In this document: in pieces, positions 37,457-46,386 of the stretch
How positions within the stretch are numbered: the first letter of the stretch is position 1
How the letters are laid out: the number at the start of each line of letters is the position of its first letter
Source of the DNA: Jiella avicenniae
Lineage (GTDB): Bacteria; Pseudomonadota; Alphaproteobacteria; Rhizobiales; Rhizobiaceae
DNA length: 64,000 nt
Direction: 5' to 3'
NCBI RefSeq assembly: GCF_021390325.1
Contig: NZ_JAJUWU010000001.1
Span: 248,001-312,000, forward strand
Notes under the pieces: model-generated
What the model saw: the letters and a program-made list of their open reading frames with translations, nothing else
Database searches by the model: none
Told to the model about the DNA's origin: nothing
Translations under genes and position numbers: made by a program

Positions 37457-39556
37457 TCAGCAGCCGGAGCCGGACAGGGCCGCGGCGTTGCCGGAGACCT
37501 GGTCGACCGTCACCGAGCAGCCGTTGCCGAGATCGACCGACTTGCCGGTCGCAACTTCCTTGCGGCCGACGCCGACGATGTAGAGGGTCGCGCCCTTGTC
37601 GGACACGGCGGAGACGAAGACCTTGTGGTCGCCAAAGGCCTTGGTCTGACCGGCGCTGATGCCGTCCGAGCCGAGCGAGGCCGTCTCAGCCGGCTGCTCG
37701 CTTGAACCGGAGGACTGATCGGCCGCGGGCTGCTGATCCTCAGCCGCCTCATTGCCCTCGGCGGCAACCGCGACGCCCTCGGGCTGCTGGCTCTCGTCCG
37801 CCGCCTGCTGCTGCGATGCCTGCTCGGACCCGGCCGCCTGATCGGACGAGCCGGAGGACGGGGCGGGCTGAGCGGACTGGTTCCCGGCGTCTTGTCCGGC
37901 GGCCTCGCCGGACTGCTGCGGCTGGGCCGCCTCGCCCGACTGCTGGCCGGACTGGCCGCCTTCGCAGCCATTTGCCGAGAGCGTTGCCTTGCCCTCGTTC
38001 ACGGCGTCGAGGGTGACCGAGCAGCCATTGCCGATGTCGGCGCTCTGCCCGACATCGAGGCTCTTGCGGCCCCCGCCGCCGACGACGAAGAGCGTCGCCG
38101 CATTGTCCTGCACTGCCGAGACGAAGATCCGGTTCTCGCCGAACACCGCCGTCTGGCCGGCCCCGAAGCTGTCGCCGGAGGCCGACTGCTGGCTGCCCTG
38201 CGAAGACGAGCCGCCGGCTGCGGCGGCCTGCTGGCCGCCCTGCGAATCCGAGGATGCGCCGGACGCCGCCGCCTGCTGCTCGCTGCCCTCGGCCTGCTGG
38301 CCCGAGTTCTGTTGCGCTGCCTGCTGGCCGCTCTCGCTCTGCTGGGCGCTCTGCTCGCCGGACTGAGCGTTCTGGCCGGCCTGCTGCGCCCCGCCCTGGC
38401 TTGCATCGCCGCCTTCGCAGCCGCTGGCCGAGAGGGTCGCGGCGTTGTTCTCGGTGCTTTCCAGCGTGACGCTGCAGCCGTTGCCGGCGTCGAAGCTCGA
38501 GCCCGTCGCCACCTGCTGGCGCTTGCCGCCCACGACCATCAGCATAGCGCCGTCGTCGCTGATGCCCGAGACGAAGACCTTGGTGTCGCCGAAGGTCGCG
38601 ACGCCGCCGACCGGAACCGGACCGCCGGAGCCGCCACCCTCGCCATTGCCGGAGCCTTGCCCGGACGACGCCGCCGCGGCCTGCTGACCGCCGCTCTGGC
38701 CCTGCTGGCCGCTCTGGCTCTGCTGGCCGCCCTGGCTCTGCTGGCCGCCGGCTTCGGAAGTGGCGGCAGCGGCGGCGGCACCCTGGCCCGAACCCTGGCC
38801 GCCCTGCTGGCCGTCTTGCGATGCCGCCTGTTGCTGGCCGCCCTCGGAGCTGCCGGAAGCCGCCTGGCCGGAGCCGCCTTCGCAACCTTCGGCCGACAGG
38901 AACGCCGCGCCGGCCGCGACGCCGGACAGGGTGACCGAGCAGCCTTCGCCGACATCCACCGATGCGCCGGCCTGCACGTCCTGCGGCTCGCCGTCGCCGG
39001 CGGCGAGTTTCGCCGAACCCTCGGAGACGTCCGAAAGCGTCAGGCGGCTGGAGCCGAAGATCGCCGACTGGCCGGGGACGAGGATCGCCCCGGTCGCGCC
39101 GACCGACTGCACGAGCCGGGCCATGTCGCCGCCCTGGCCGCCGGATGTGCCGCCGCCCTGCGACAGGCCCGCCACGCTCTCCTGCAGCGTGGCGATTTCG
39201 GATTTGAGATCGGCGAGACCCTGGCTGGTCTCATCCGCCGCCTGACCGGCCTTCGGCTGGACGGCCGTGGCAATCTCGTCGGTCTTGCTCTGAAGGGTCT
39301 GGCCGAGCTGGTCCATGTCGGTCTTCAGGCCGGCCACCGCGTCGGTGACGGCCTTGTTGGTCTCGTCCAGCTTGGCGCTGAGCGTATCGGAAACCGTCTG
39401 GACCCCGGTTCTCGTCTGGTCGATCGGCTCCTTCAGGGAGGCGATCTGTTCGTCGACGTTCTCGCTGACGTCGTCGACGTCGGGCCCGAGCAGCCAGCCG
39501 ATGAACAGACCGACGATCAAGGCGACGACGATCGGAATGAATTTCGAACCGCCCAT
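37457..39556 (-). CDS. Membrane-anchored protein with four two-cysteine repeat domains and Q/G/S-rich linkers (novel)
   Basis: I do not recognise this 699-residue protein. An N-terminal helix (residues 7-23) would anchor it in the inner membrane, with the rest in the periplasm. Residues 28-130 look like a coiled coil. Four copies of a domain of about 65 residues follow, near 161-225, 317-380, 467-531 and 635-699. Each has xFGxxxxxVSxV, a Gly/Lys turn, then GxGCSVTL and a final SGC or NGC. The two cysteines are always 19 residues apart (206/225, 361/380, 512/531, 680/699), suggesting a disulfide per domain, and the last cysteine is the final residue. Linkers of 85-105 residues are rich in Gln, Gly, Ser and Ala. 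A strong GGAGGA precedes the ATG; an intrinsic terminator follows. Its function is unknown. Confidence 0.8.
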   Translation of the reverse strand: MGGSKFIPIVVALIVGLFIGWLLGPDVDDVSENVDEQIASLKEPIDQTRTGVQTVSDTLSAKLDETNKAVTDAVAGLKTDMDQLGQTLQSKTDEIATAVQPKAGQAADETSQGLADLKSEIATLQESVAGLSQGGGTSGGQGGDMARLVQSVGATGAILVPGQSAIFGSSRLTLSDVSEGSAKLAAGDGEPQDVQAGASVDVGEGCSVTLSGVAAGAAFLSAEGCEGGSGQAASGSSEGGQQQAASQDGQQGGQGSGQGAAAAAATSEAGGQQSQGGQQSQSGQQGQSGGQQAAAASSGQGSGNGEGGGSGGPVPVGGVATFGDTKVFVSGISDDGAMLMVVGGKRQQVATGSSFDAGNGCSVTLESTENNAATLSASGCEGGDASQGGAQQAGQNAQSGEQSAQQSESGQQAAQQNSGQQAEGSEQQAAASGASSDSQGGQQAAAAGGSSSQGSQQSASGDSFGAGQTAVFGENRIFVSAVQDNAATLFVVGGGGRKSLDVGQSADIGNGCSVTLDAVNEGKATLSANGCEGGQSGQQSGEAAQPQQSGEAAGQDAGNQSAQPAPSSGSSDQAAGSEQASQQQAADESQQPEGVAVAAEGNEAAEDQQPAADQSSGSSEQPAETASLGSDGISAGQTKAFGDHKVFVSAVSDKGATLYIVGVGRKEVATGKSVDLGNGCSVTVDQVSGNAAALSGSGC

Positions 39557-39876
39557 GCAATCTTCCTCCCGGGGGATTTCGTAGAGGCCCAGAGAGGAAG
39601 GGGGACCGGCCCGGAAGTCAACCATGGAAGGCGTCAAGGCAAGTTTTTTTGCGCGGCCTCTTGCCCGATCGCGGCGACGCAAAATCTTCGTGCCATCGGA
39701 GTTTGGAGGGGTTCGGGTCGCTGGTCCCGGCCTCTCTGACGGACGGCCTGGGCCCGTGCTGCCGGAAGAGCCGCGCGGCTCTGCCCGATGCGCGGGCTTG
39801 CGCCGGCGCCTGGATGGCGCGATGGAGCGTCCCGTCGGTCGTGGCCTTGCCGGCGAGACGGGGAAGGATGGGAAAC
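39557..39876. other. Gap before pdxJ with a 16-bp palindrome
   Basis: No gene is supported here. The region is the divergent promoter area for the four-repeat protein gene and pdxJ. AGAGCCGC-GCGGCTCT (39767-39782) is a perfect palindrome of unknown role. Confidence 0.3.
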
Positions 39877-40623
39877 ATGACGGTCGAACTTTCGGTGAAT
39901 CTCAATGCCGTCGCCATGCTGCGCAACCGCCGGGATCTGCCATGGCCGAGCGTCATCGGCCTCGGCCGCATCGCGCTCGCCGCCGGAGCCCACGGCCTGA
40001 CGGTCCATCCGCGGCCCGACGAGCGGCACATCCGCTTTTCGGATCTGCCGGCGATCCGCGCGCTCATCGACGAGGAGTTTCCCGAAGCCGAATTCAACAT
40101 CGAGGGCTATCCGTCGCAGGAATTTCTCGACCTCGTCTCGGCGGCGCGACCGGAACAGGTGACGCTCGTCCCCGACGATCCGTCGCAGCCGACCTCCGAT
40201 CACGGCTGGGACTTTGGCGTGGAGGGCGCGTTTCTCGAACCGATCGTCGCCCGGCTGCGGGGCGAGGGCGCCCGGGTCTCGCTGTTCGCCGATGCCCACC
40301 CGGCGCAGATTCCCGCTGCGGCGGCGACGGGCTGCGACCGGATCGAACTCTACACCGGCCCTTATGGCGGGACCTATGCCGACGCGGCCGCCGCCGAGGT
40401 GGAGATCGAGCGGCTCGGACGGACCGCCGACGCGGCGCGCGGCCTCGGCCTCGCGGTCAATGCCGGCCATGATCTGACCATCGCCAACCTGCCGCCGCTG
40501 ATCGCCCGGATCCCGGACCTCGCCGAGGTGTCGATCGGCCACGGCCTCACTGCCGACGCGCTGGAATTCGGCATGGCCGAGACGGTGCGGCGCTTCCGGC
40601 GGGCCTGCGGCCAGGCTGTGTGA
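39877..40623 (+). CDS. pdxJ: Pyridoxine 5'-phosphate synthase
   Basis: A 248-residue PdxJ TIM-barrel enzyme that condenses 3-amino-1-hydroxyacetone phosphate with 1-deoxyxylulose 5-phosphate in vitamin B6 synthesis. The conserved start [34 protein letters not shown] and [18 protein letters not shown] are all present, as is the phosphate loop near VNAGHDL and SIGHGL. AAGGA lies eight bases before ATG 39877; an ATG three codons earlier is too close to a ribosome site. acpS or recO, frequent neighbours of pdxJ elsewhere, are not here; instead a flavin monooxygenase gene follows after 31 bases. Confidence 0.95.
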   Translation: MTVELSVNLNAVAMLRNRRDLPWPSVIGLGRIALAAGAHGLTVHPRPDERHIRFSDLPAIRALIDEEFPEAEFNIEGYPSQEFLDLVSAARPEQVTLVPDDPSQPTSDHGWDFGVEGAFLEPIVARLRGEGARVSLFADAHPAQIPAAAATGCDRIELYTGPYGGTYADAAAAEVEIERLGRTADAARGLGLAVNAGHDLTIANLPPLIARIPDLAEVSIGHGLTADALEFGMAETVRRFRRACGQAV

Positions 40624-40654
40624 CGGTGGCGCTCGCCTGTCGCGGCGCCCGCTG

Positions 40655-41884
40655 ATGAAGCCCCTGGAGATCGCCGTCGCCGGTGCCGGACCGGCGGGTC
40701 TCGCCGCGGCGCTGCTGCTCGGTCGCCAGGGTCACCGCGTCACCCTGTTCGAACGCTTCGCGGAGCCGCAGCCGATCGGCTCCGGCCTGATGCTGCAGCC
40801 GACCGGCCTGTCGGTCATGGCTGCGCTCGGGCTGCTCGAAACCGCCATCGCGCGTGGCCGCATCATCAGGCGGCTGGAGGGGCGTGATGCAAAGAGCCTG
40901 CGGCGTGTCCTCGACATTGCCTATGGCGACGGCGGCGCCGGCCGTTTCGGGCTGGCGATCCACCGGCACGCCCTGTTCGACATCCTGTTCGATGCTGCGA
41001 GGGCCGAGGGCCTATCGGTCGAGACGGATTTCGATTGCGACCGCACCGAATCCGCCGGCCCCGCGATCCGCCTCGTTTCATCGAGAGGCGTCCGCAGTGC
41101 CCGCTTCGATCTCGTCGTCGATGCGAGCGGCGCACGCTCGCGCCTCCGAGCGGCGATTGCGGGCGCGAGCGAGCCGCGCCCGCTGCCCTATGGCGCAATC
41201 TGGACGAGTGTCGCCTTTGCCGGCGAGACCGCGGGCGACACCCTCGTCCAGCGTTATCGGCGCGCGAGCACGATGATCGGCGTGTTGCCGCTCGGCCGGC
41301 CGTCGGGCGACGGCGAGGAGAAGGCGGCGCTCTTCTTCAGCCTGAAGCCCGGCGATAACGAGGCGCTGCGAGCCGCCGGCTATCCGGCCTTTTGCGAGCG
41401 GATCGCGGGGTCCTTTCCCGAGGCGGCGTCGCTGTTCGCCCGGGCGAAGGGTTTCGAGGCCTTCACGTTCGCCCGCTACGGCCACCATACGGTCGCTACG
41501 CCGGTCGGGGAGCGGCTCGTGCTGATCGGCGACGCGGCCCATTCGGCGAGCCCGCAGCTCGGGCAGGGGGCCAACATGGCGCTACTCGACGCCGCGGCGC
41601 TGGCGGCTGCTCTCGAGGTTGCAGCCGACCCGGCGACGGCGATCACCGACTACGCCGCCCGCCGTCGTCCGCATCTGCGGGTCTTTCAGGCGCTCTCGGC
41701 GCTGTTCACCCCGGTCTACCAGTCGGATTCGCGGGTGCTGCCGTTCCTGCGCGACAGTCTCGTCCCCGTTCTCGCCGGTATCCCGCCGCTGCCGACGCTG
41801 CTCGGTCAAATCGTCTGCGGCACGCTGGTCGATCCCTTTCCGAGAGCAGGGATCGTCGAACCGGATTGGCGCCGCAGGACGTAG
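40655..41884 (+). CDS. FAD-dependent monooxygenase (UbiH/PHBH-like)
   Basis: A 409-residue group A flavoprotein monooxygenase. It has the N-terminal FAD motif EIAVAGAGPAGLAAALLLG, the DG-type motif in FDLVVDASGARSRLR, and the second FAD motif RLVLIGDAAHSASPQLGQGAN. Such enzymes hydroxylate aromatic or quinone-like substrates with NAD(P)H. The gene is probably co-transcribed with pdxJ, but no B6-related chemistry is suggested by its motifs. The substrate cannot be deduced; a ubiquinone-type or aromatic hydroxylase is the broad expectation. Confidence 0.85.
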   Translation: MKPLEIAVAGAGPAGLAAALLLGRQGHRVTLFERFAEPQPIGSGLMLQPTGLSVMAALGLLETAIARGRIIRRLEGRDAKSLRRVLDIAYGDGGAGRFGLAIHRHALFDILFDAARAEGLSVETDFDCDRTESAGPAIRLVSSRGVRSARFDLVVDASGARSRLRAAIAGASEPRPLPYGAIWTSVAFAGETAGDTLVQRYRRASTMIGVLPLGRPSGDGEEKAALFFSLKPGDNEALRAAGYPAFCERIAGSFPEAASLFARAKGFEAFTFARYGHHTVATPVGERLVLIGDAAHSASPQLGQGANMALLDAAALAAALEVAADPATAITDYAARRRPHLRVFQALSALFTPVYQSDSRVLPFLRDSLVPVLAGIPPLPTLLGQIVCGTLVDPFPRAGIVEPDWRRRT

Positions 41885-41928
41885 ATAGCGATCCGCGTTC
41901 TGCGGCGGCGACGGTCTGTGGCGCCCGA

Positions 41929-42078
41929 TCAGAGCCGGCGACGGCCCGTAACCAGCTGATAGATCACGACGATGACGGCGATCACCAGGAGGAGATGGAT
42001 CAGCCCGCCGGCGACATGGAACGCGAAGGCGCCCAGGAGCCAGAGGATGAGAAGAATGACGGCGATCGTCCACAACAT
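41929..42078 (-). CDS. Small membrane protein, lmo0937/DUF5670 type
   Basis: A 49-residue protein, MLWTIAVILLILWLLGAFAF then a short HVAGG turn and a second hydrophobic helix LIHLLLVIAVIVVIYQL, ending GRRRL. This two-helix pattern with a glycine turn and an arginine tail matches the lmo0937 family of small membrane proteins, which have no defined function. AAGGA lies eight bases before the ATG. It is convergent with the flavin monooxygenase gene and separated from it by 44 bases. Confidence 0.85.
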   Translation of the reverse strand: MLWTIAVILLILWLLGAFAFHVAGGLIHLLLVIAVIVVIYQLVTGRRRL

Positions 42079-42242
42079 GAGCTTCTTCCTTGCAGTTGGC
42101 CGGTTACCTACGGCTCACCAATGCGTGAACGGGCAAGGTTGCCGCCGCGTTCCGGCCGCGCCGCGATTTGCCCGGCTCCCGCGTCTTTTCCGAATGTCGC
42201 TGTCTGCTCCCGTTTCCGATCAAAGGCGCGCCGGCACAAGGA

Positions 42243-42274
42243 TTGATCCGAATATGCTTTAAGCCTAAACTAAT
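42243..42274 (+). promoter_or_regulatory. Promoter with MarR-type operator before the CoA-monooxygenase gene
   Basis: TTGATC (42243-42248) and TAAACT (42266-42271) are 17 bases apart. The -10 overlaps the element TTTA-AGCC-TAAACTAAT (42258-42274), whose core TTTA-N4-TAAA is an inverted repeat. The same element occurs at 51802-51818 and, on the - strand, 59673-59689. Confidence 0.7.
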
Positions 42275-42300
42275 GCGAGGATGGTCGAGAGGAGCGGGCG

Positions 42301-44679
42301 ATGCGCATCACGGTGATCGGCGGCGGCCCTGGCGGGCTCTATTTCGCACTGCTGACCAAGAAACGCCGTCCTGACTGGCAGATCGCCGTCTACGAGCAGA
42401 ACCGGGCGGACGACACCTTCGGCTTCGGCGTCGTCTTCTCCGACGAGACGCTGCACGAGTTCCTGTCGCGCGATCCCAAATCCTTCGACCGCATCCGCGA
42501 CGACTTCGCCTATTGGGACGACGTCGCGGTCCACAAGCACGGTGCCGAAATGCGCTGCGCCGGAAACGGCTTTGCCGGCATCTCGCGGATGAAGCTGCTC
42601 GCCATCCTGCAAGGGCGCTGCCGGGAGGAGGGCGTCGAGATGCATTTCGGCGTCTCGGTCCCGCCGGAGGAGATCGCCACCCGCTTTGCCGGCAGCGACG
42701 TCGTCGTCGCGGCGGACGGGGTGAATTCGCGCATCCGCGAGCATTTCCGCGAGAGCTTCCGGCCACAGGTGGCGATCCAGTCGAACCGCTTCTGCTGGAT
42801 GGGCTCGACCCGGCCGATGGACGAATTCAACTACTTCTTCCGCGAGACCGAACACGGCATCATCTGCGCCCACACCTATCAGTACGAGGCTGGCCGCTCG
42901 ACCTGGATCTTCGAGATGGACGAGGCCTGCTGGCGCGGCCACGGTTTCGACGGGCTCGACGAGGAGGGCTCGAAGGCAGTTCTCGAGGGCCTCTACGCAG
43001 AAGAGCTCGAAGGCCATCCGCTGCTTCTCAACCGCTCGAACTGGCGGCAGTTTCCGCGGATCTTCTGCGACAGGTGGTGGCACGAGAACATCGTCCTCCT
43101 CGGCGACGCCAAGGCCTCGGCCCATTACTCCATCGGCTCGGGCACCAAGCTCGCCATGGAATGCGCCATCTGGCTGTCGGACGCGGTCGTCGACCACGCC
43201 GAAACCAGCGCCGTGGAGGCCTTCGAGGCCTATGAAGCCGAGCGCCGCACGCCCTGCCAGATCATCCAGCACAATGCCGACGTGTCGCTCGCCTGGTTCG
43301 AGCACATGAACCGATCCTGGGACATGAGCCCGGAGCAGTTCGCCATGGTGGTGATGTGCCGGGCAAAATCGATCACCTACGACAATCTCATCGTCCGCGA
43401 TCCGGCCTTCGTCGCAAAGGTCGACACCGCCTTCTACGAACAGCTTTACCGCGAGACCGGCGAGGACTACCGCAAGAGCCGGCCGACGCCGATGTTCACC
43501 CGGTTCAGGCTGCGCGACATGGTCGTCGAGAACCGCGTCGTGATGTCGCCGATGGCGCAATATTCCGCCGACGAGGACGGCAACCTCACCGACTGGCACT
43601 TCGTCCACTATACCTCCCACGCGCTCGGCGGCGCCGGCATGGTGTTCGTCGAGATGACCTGCCCCTCGGCCGATGCGCGGATCACGCCGGGCTGTCCGGG
43701 GCTGTGGACTGACGCGCAGGAGGCGGGATTCAAGCGCATCGTCGACTTCGTCCACACCCATTCGAAGACCAAGATGGTGATGCAGCTCGGCCATGCCGGC
43801 CGCAAGGGCTCGACCCAGCTCGGCTGGCAGAAGATGGACTGGCCGCTCGAAGAAAAGGCGAAGAACTGGCCGCTCTTCTCGGCCTCCGCGCTTCCCTACA
43901 GGGACGGCGTCAGCCAGGCGCCGAAGGCGATGGACCGGGCGGACATGGACCGGATCAAGGCCGATTTCGTGCAAGCCGCGGAGCGGGCCGAGCGCGCCGG
44001 CTTCGACATGCTCGAACTCCACTGCGCCCATGGATATCTGCTGGCGTCCTTCCTCTCGCCGCTGACCAACCGGCGCGAGGACGACTACGGGGGCTCGATC
44101 GGGAACCGGTTGCGCTACCCCCTCGAGGTGTTTTCGGCGATGCGCGCTGTGTGGCCGGCCCACAAACCCATGTCGGTCCGCATTTCGGCCACCGACTGGG
44201 CCGAGGGCGGCATCGACGAAGAGGCCACCTTCGCGATCTCCGAGGCCTTCGCCGAGGCGGGCTGCGACCTGATCGACGTTTCCGCCGGCCAGACGATCGC
44301 CGAGCAGAAGCCGCTCTATGGCCGGATGTTCCAGGTGAAGTTCGCCGAGGCGATCCGCAACGTCCCGAAGATGGCGGTCATGGCCGTCGGCGCGATCACC
44401 GAGGCGGCACAGGTGAACACCATCCTCCACACCCGCCGCGCCGATCTCGTGGCGCTCGGCCGCCCGCATATGTGGAATCCCTATTTCACCAGGGAGGCCG
44501 CCGCCTGGTACGACGCCCGCAACCAGCATTGGCCGAAGCAATATCTCTCGGGGCGAGACCAGGCCCATCGCGAACTGTCGAAAAAGCGCGAGCAGGAGAT
44601 CGAGACGCGGCGCAAGGCACGGCCCCGGCCGCACGAGCCGACACTCGGTCTGCCGCAGAAGCGCGAGGCGGCGGAGTAG
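42301..44679 (+). CDS. Bifunctional aryl-CoA monooxygenase/reductase (2-aminobenzoyl-CoA or salicylyl-CoA type)
   Basis: A 792-residue fusion. Residues 1-375 are a flavin monooxygenase (ITVIGGGPGGLYFALLTKK, VVVAADGVNSRIREHF, IVLLGDAKASAHYSIGSGT). Residues 395-770 are an old-yellow-enzyme reductase (MSPMAQYSADEDGNLTDWH, MQLGHAGRKGS, ELHCAHGYLLASFLSPLTN). This architecture is that of 2-aminobenzoyl-CoA monooxygenase/reductase of aerobic anthranilate degradation, also annotated as salicylyl-CoA 5-hydroxylase. It hydroxylates and partly reduces the ring of the CoA thioester. AGGAG lies six bases before the ATG. The ligase, dehydrogenase, hydratase and SDR on the opposite strand fit the beta-oxidation-like steps that follow. 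Its TAG stop is the first triplet of an intergenic repeat. Confidence 0.9.
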   Translation: MRITVIGGGPGGLYFALLTKKRRPDWQIAVYEQNRADDTFGFGVVFSDETLHEFLSRDPKSFDRIRDDFAYWDDVAVHKHGAEMRCAGNGFAGISRMKLLAILQGRCREEGVEMHFGVSVPPEEIATRFAGSDVVVAADGVNSRIREHFRESFRPQVAIQSNRFCWMGSTRPMDEFNYFFRETEHGIICAHTYQYEAGRSTWIFEMDEACWRGHGFDGLDEEGSKAVLEGLYAEELEGHPLLLNRSNWRQFPRIFCDRWWHENIVLLGDAKASAHYSIGSGTKLAMECAIWLSDAVVDHAETSAVEAFEAYEAERRTPCQIIQHNADVSLAWFEHMNRSWDMSPEQFAMVVMCRAKSITYDNLIVRDPAFVAKVDTAFYEQLYRETGEDYRKSRPTPMFTRFRLRDMVVENRVVMSPMAQYSADEDGNLTDWHFVHYTSHALGGAGMVFVEMTCPSADARITPGCPGLWTDAQEAGFKRIVDFVHTHSKTKMVMQLGHAGRKGSTQLGWQKMDWPLEEKAKNWPLFSASALPYRDGVSQAPKAMDRADMDRIKADFVQAAERAERAGFDMLELHCAHGYLLASFLSPLTNRREDDYGGSIGNRLRYPLEVFSAMRAVWPAHKPMSVRISATDWAEGGIDEEATFAISEAFAEAGCDLIDVSAGQTIAEQKPLYGRMFQVKFAEAIRNVPKMAVMAVGAITEAAQVNTILHTRRADLVALGRPHMWNPYFTREAAAWYDARNQHWPKQYLSGRDQAHRELSKKREQEIETRRKARPRPHEPTLGLPQKREAAE

Positions 44680-44778
44680 AGCATGAGCCCGGAAAATGAG
44701 AGCCGGTTTTCGAAAAAGGTCATGCTTCAAGAAGAAGATGGAGCGAGAGGCGAGCGAAGCTCGTCTCATCCCGCTCCA
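44677..44778. repeat. TAGAGC-ended palindromic repeat, copy 2
   Basis: Runs from TAGAGCATGAGCCCGGAAAA through GAGAGCCGGTTTTCGAAAAA to CATCCCGCTCCA, a diverged relative of 2244-2347. Its first three bases form the stop codon of the aryl-CoA monooxygenase gene. Its interior is open in the frame of the following thioesterase gene and contains an ATG at 44683. Confidence 0.85.
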
Positions 44779-45219
44779 GTGTCGGGCGAGATCTTCGAAG
44801 TCCGCTACAAGCTGCGCTTCGGCCAGTGCGACCCGGCCGGCATCGCCTTTTTTCCGCGGCTGGTCGAGATGGTGAACTGGACCGTCGAGGACTGGTTCGA
44901 CGGCGCCCTCGGCGCCACGTTCCACCAGATCCACATCGAGGAGAAGCGGGGCATGCCGGCGGCTTCGGTGTCCGTCGATTTTCGCGGTCCGGCGCGGCTC
45001 GGAGACATCGTCGTCTTCCGCCTCGCCGTTGCCGCGATCGGCCGCAGCTCGGTGACGCTCGACATCCGCGCCGATCACGAGGACGGGCGGAAGGTGCTGA
45101 CCGCCCGCCACGTGATCGTCCATTGCGACCTGTCGGGCGAGGCGCCGAAGTCGCTGCCTTTGCCGGACGATCTGAGGCGGGCGATCGGGTGCTATCTGGT
45201 GGCGCAGACGACGGGCTGA
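44779..45219 (+). CDS. Acyl-CoA thioesterase, 4-hydroxybenzoyl-CoA thioesterase family
   Basis: A hotdog-fold thioesterase that would hydrolyse an aryl-CoA intermediate or rescue CoA from dead-end esters. The core YKLRFGQCDPAGIAFFPRLVEM contains the catalytic aspartate region of the 4HBT family. I place the start at GTG 44779 (146 residues), which leaves the family's normal short N-terminus. An upstream in-frame ATG at 44683 would add 32 residues (SPENESRFSKKVML...) encoded entirely by the intergenic repeat. No good ribosome site precedes the GTG, so translation may be coupled to the gene before it. Confidence 0.82.
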   Translation: MSGEIFEVRYKLRFGQCDPAGIAFFPRLVEMVNWTVEDWFDGALGATFHQIHIEEKRGMPAASVSVDFRGPARLGDIVVFRLAVAAIGRSSVTLDIRADHEDGRKVLTARHVIVHCDLSGEAPKSLPLPDDLRRAIGCYLVAQTTG

Positions 45220-45221
45220 CG

Positions 45222-45327
45222 CGTTAGGGCGCCGTGCGTCCAATCGGACGCACAAAGGACGCTCTAAGCCATTGAATCTACGGATCGTGCTTTCCGAAAA
45301 TCGATTCCGATTTTCGGGCCGATCCTG
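45222..45327. repeat. Intergenic palindromic elements of a second type
   Basis: GCGTCCAATCGGACGC hairpin with TTAGGGCG / CGCTCTAA flanks (about 45224-45268), followed by CGAAAATCGATTCCGATTTTCG (about 45296-45317). These abut the TAGAGC-ended copy that starts at 45328, filling the gap between convergent thioesterase and hydrolase genes. Confidence 0.7.
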
Positions 45328-45430
45328 TAGAGCGGGATGAGATGAGCTTCGCGCGTCATCCTGCTCTATCTTCCAGTCTGCGCATGATCTTTTCCGAAAA
45401 CCGGTTCCCACTTTTCGGGATCATGCTCTA
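45328..45430. repeat. TAGAGC-ended palindromic repeat, copy 3
   Basis: Inverse orientation of copy 1: TAGAGCGGGATGAGATGAGC ... CGAAAACCGGTTCCCACTTT ... GGGATCATGCTCTA. Its last three bases (45428-45430) are the TAG stop codon of the alpha/beta hydrolase gene on the - strand. Confidence 0.88.
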
Positions 45431-46279
45431 TTCCGCCGTCAGATAAGAGACGAGTTCGCTCGCCGGATCGATCAGATCGTCGACGACGTCGAAATGGTGG
45501 CGGCCGGAGATCTCGGCGGCGCGGGTCCTGCCGCCGAAGCCGTGCCAGACATTGGCGAGAAGCCCGTTCTGTCGGCGGAATTCGGCAAGCTCGGCGCCGC
45601 CGGCGACGCAGAAGAGGTCGATGCCTTGCCGCGGCTCGAGAAGCGCCGGGCTTTCCGCCCGCGCAGTCTGCGCGTCGAGGCGAAGGGCTTCGTTCATCCC
45701 GGTGAGCATGATCGGGCGCAGATCGTGGCAGCCGCTGATCGAGGCCGTGCGGTCGATGCGCGCCGCGGTTTCGGGCGCGATCGGTGCGTTGGTGCAGAGC
45801 ATGCGGGTGACGAGATGGCCGCCGGCGGAATGGCCGGAGAGGCGGATCGGGCCAGGGACCTTCGTTGCCACCCGATCGAGGAAACGGCCGATCTCGCGGG
45901 TGATCTCGGGGATCGTCGCTTCGGGGCAGAGCGTATATTCCGGCAGAGTGACGGCAAAGCCTCGCGCCAGCGCACCGCCGGCGAAATGCGACCAGTTGCC
46001 GATCTCCTGCGCCTTCCAGTAGCCGCCATGGACGAAGACGACGAGACCCTTCGGCTCGCTCTCCGGCAGGTAGAGGTCGTAGTGCTGGCGCGGCCTCTCG
46101 CCGTAGGAAACGCGAAGCTCGGCGCGGCCGGTCGCCGTCAGGGCCTCGCGAAAGGCTCGCGCCTCGGCCTGCCATCGTGGGACGTAACTCGCGGCATCGG
46201 CGATCGAGCCGCCGTTGTCATAGGCTGCATCGTAGTCGGCGATCTCATCGCCGCCCGTCCAGATGTCGTCATAGGCCAT
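45428..46279 (-). CDS. Alpha/beta hydrolase, arylformamidase (kynurenine formamidase)-like
   Basis: A 283-residue serine hydrolase. LVVFVHGGYWKAQEIGNWSHF provides the oxyanion HGGYW motif typical of kynurenine formamidase-type and carboxylesterase-like enzymes. The nucleophile elbow is LSGHSAGGH, and the acid and histidine are expected near the C-terminus (ISGRHHFDVVDDL). N-formylkynurenine hydrolysis leads to kynurenine and then anthranilate, which suits its position at the end of an anthranilate-type operon; another N-formyl or ester substrate is possible. AGGA lies ten bases before the ATG. Its stop codon falls in a repeat. Confidence 0.8.
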   Translation of the reverse strand: MAYDDIWTGGDEIADYDAAYDNGGSIADAASYVPRWQAEARAFREALTATGRAELRVSYGERPRQHYDLYLPESEPKGLVVFVHGGYWKAQEIGNWSHFAGGALARGFAVTLPEYTLCPEATIPEITREIGRFLDRVATKVPGPIRLSGHSAGGHLVTRMLCTNAPIAPETAARIDRTASISGCHDLRPIMLTGMNEALRLDAQTARAESPALLEPRQGIDLFCVAGGAELAEFRRQNGLLANVWHGFGGRTRAAEISGRHHFDVVDDLIDPASELVSYLTAE

Positions 46280-46386
46280 GCGGCAGGGTTCCTCTCGAGG
46301 GGCGGCCGTGCTCGACGACGGGCCGGCGAGGGAGTGAATCGGTGTGACGGCTCGCAGGATGCGCTGGGCGTCCTCGCCCACTGCCG

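Noticed and set aside
42265-45411. A 1048-codon open frame on the - strand opposite the aryl-CoA monooxygenase
   Set aside because: Low-complexity shadow rich in His, Arg, Asp and Gly; it runs through two intergenic repeats and has no domain.
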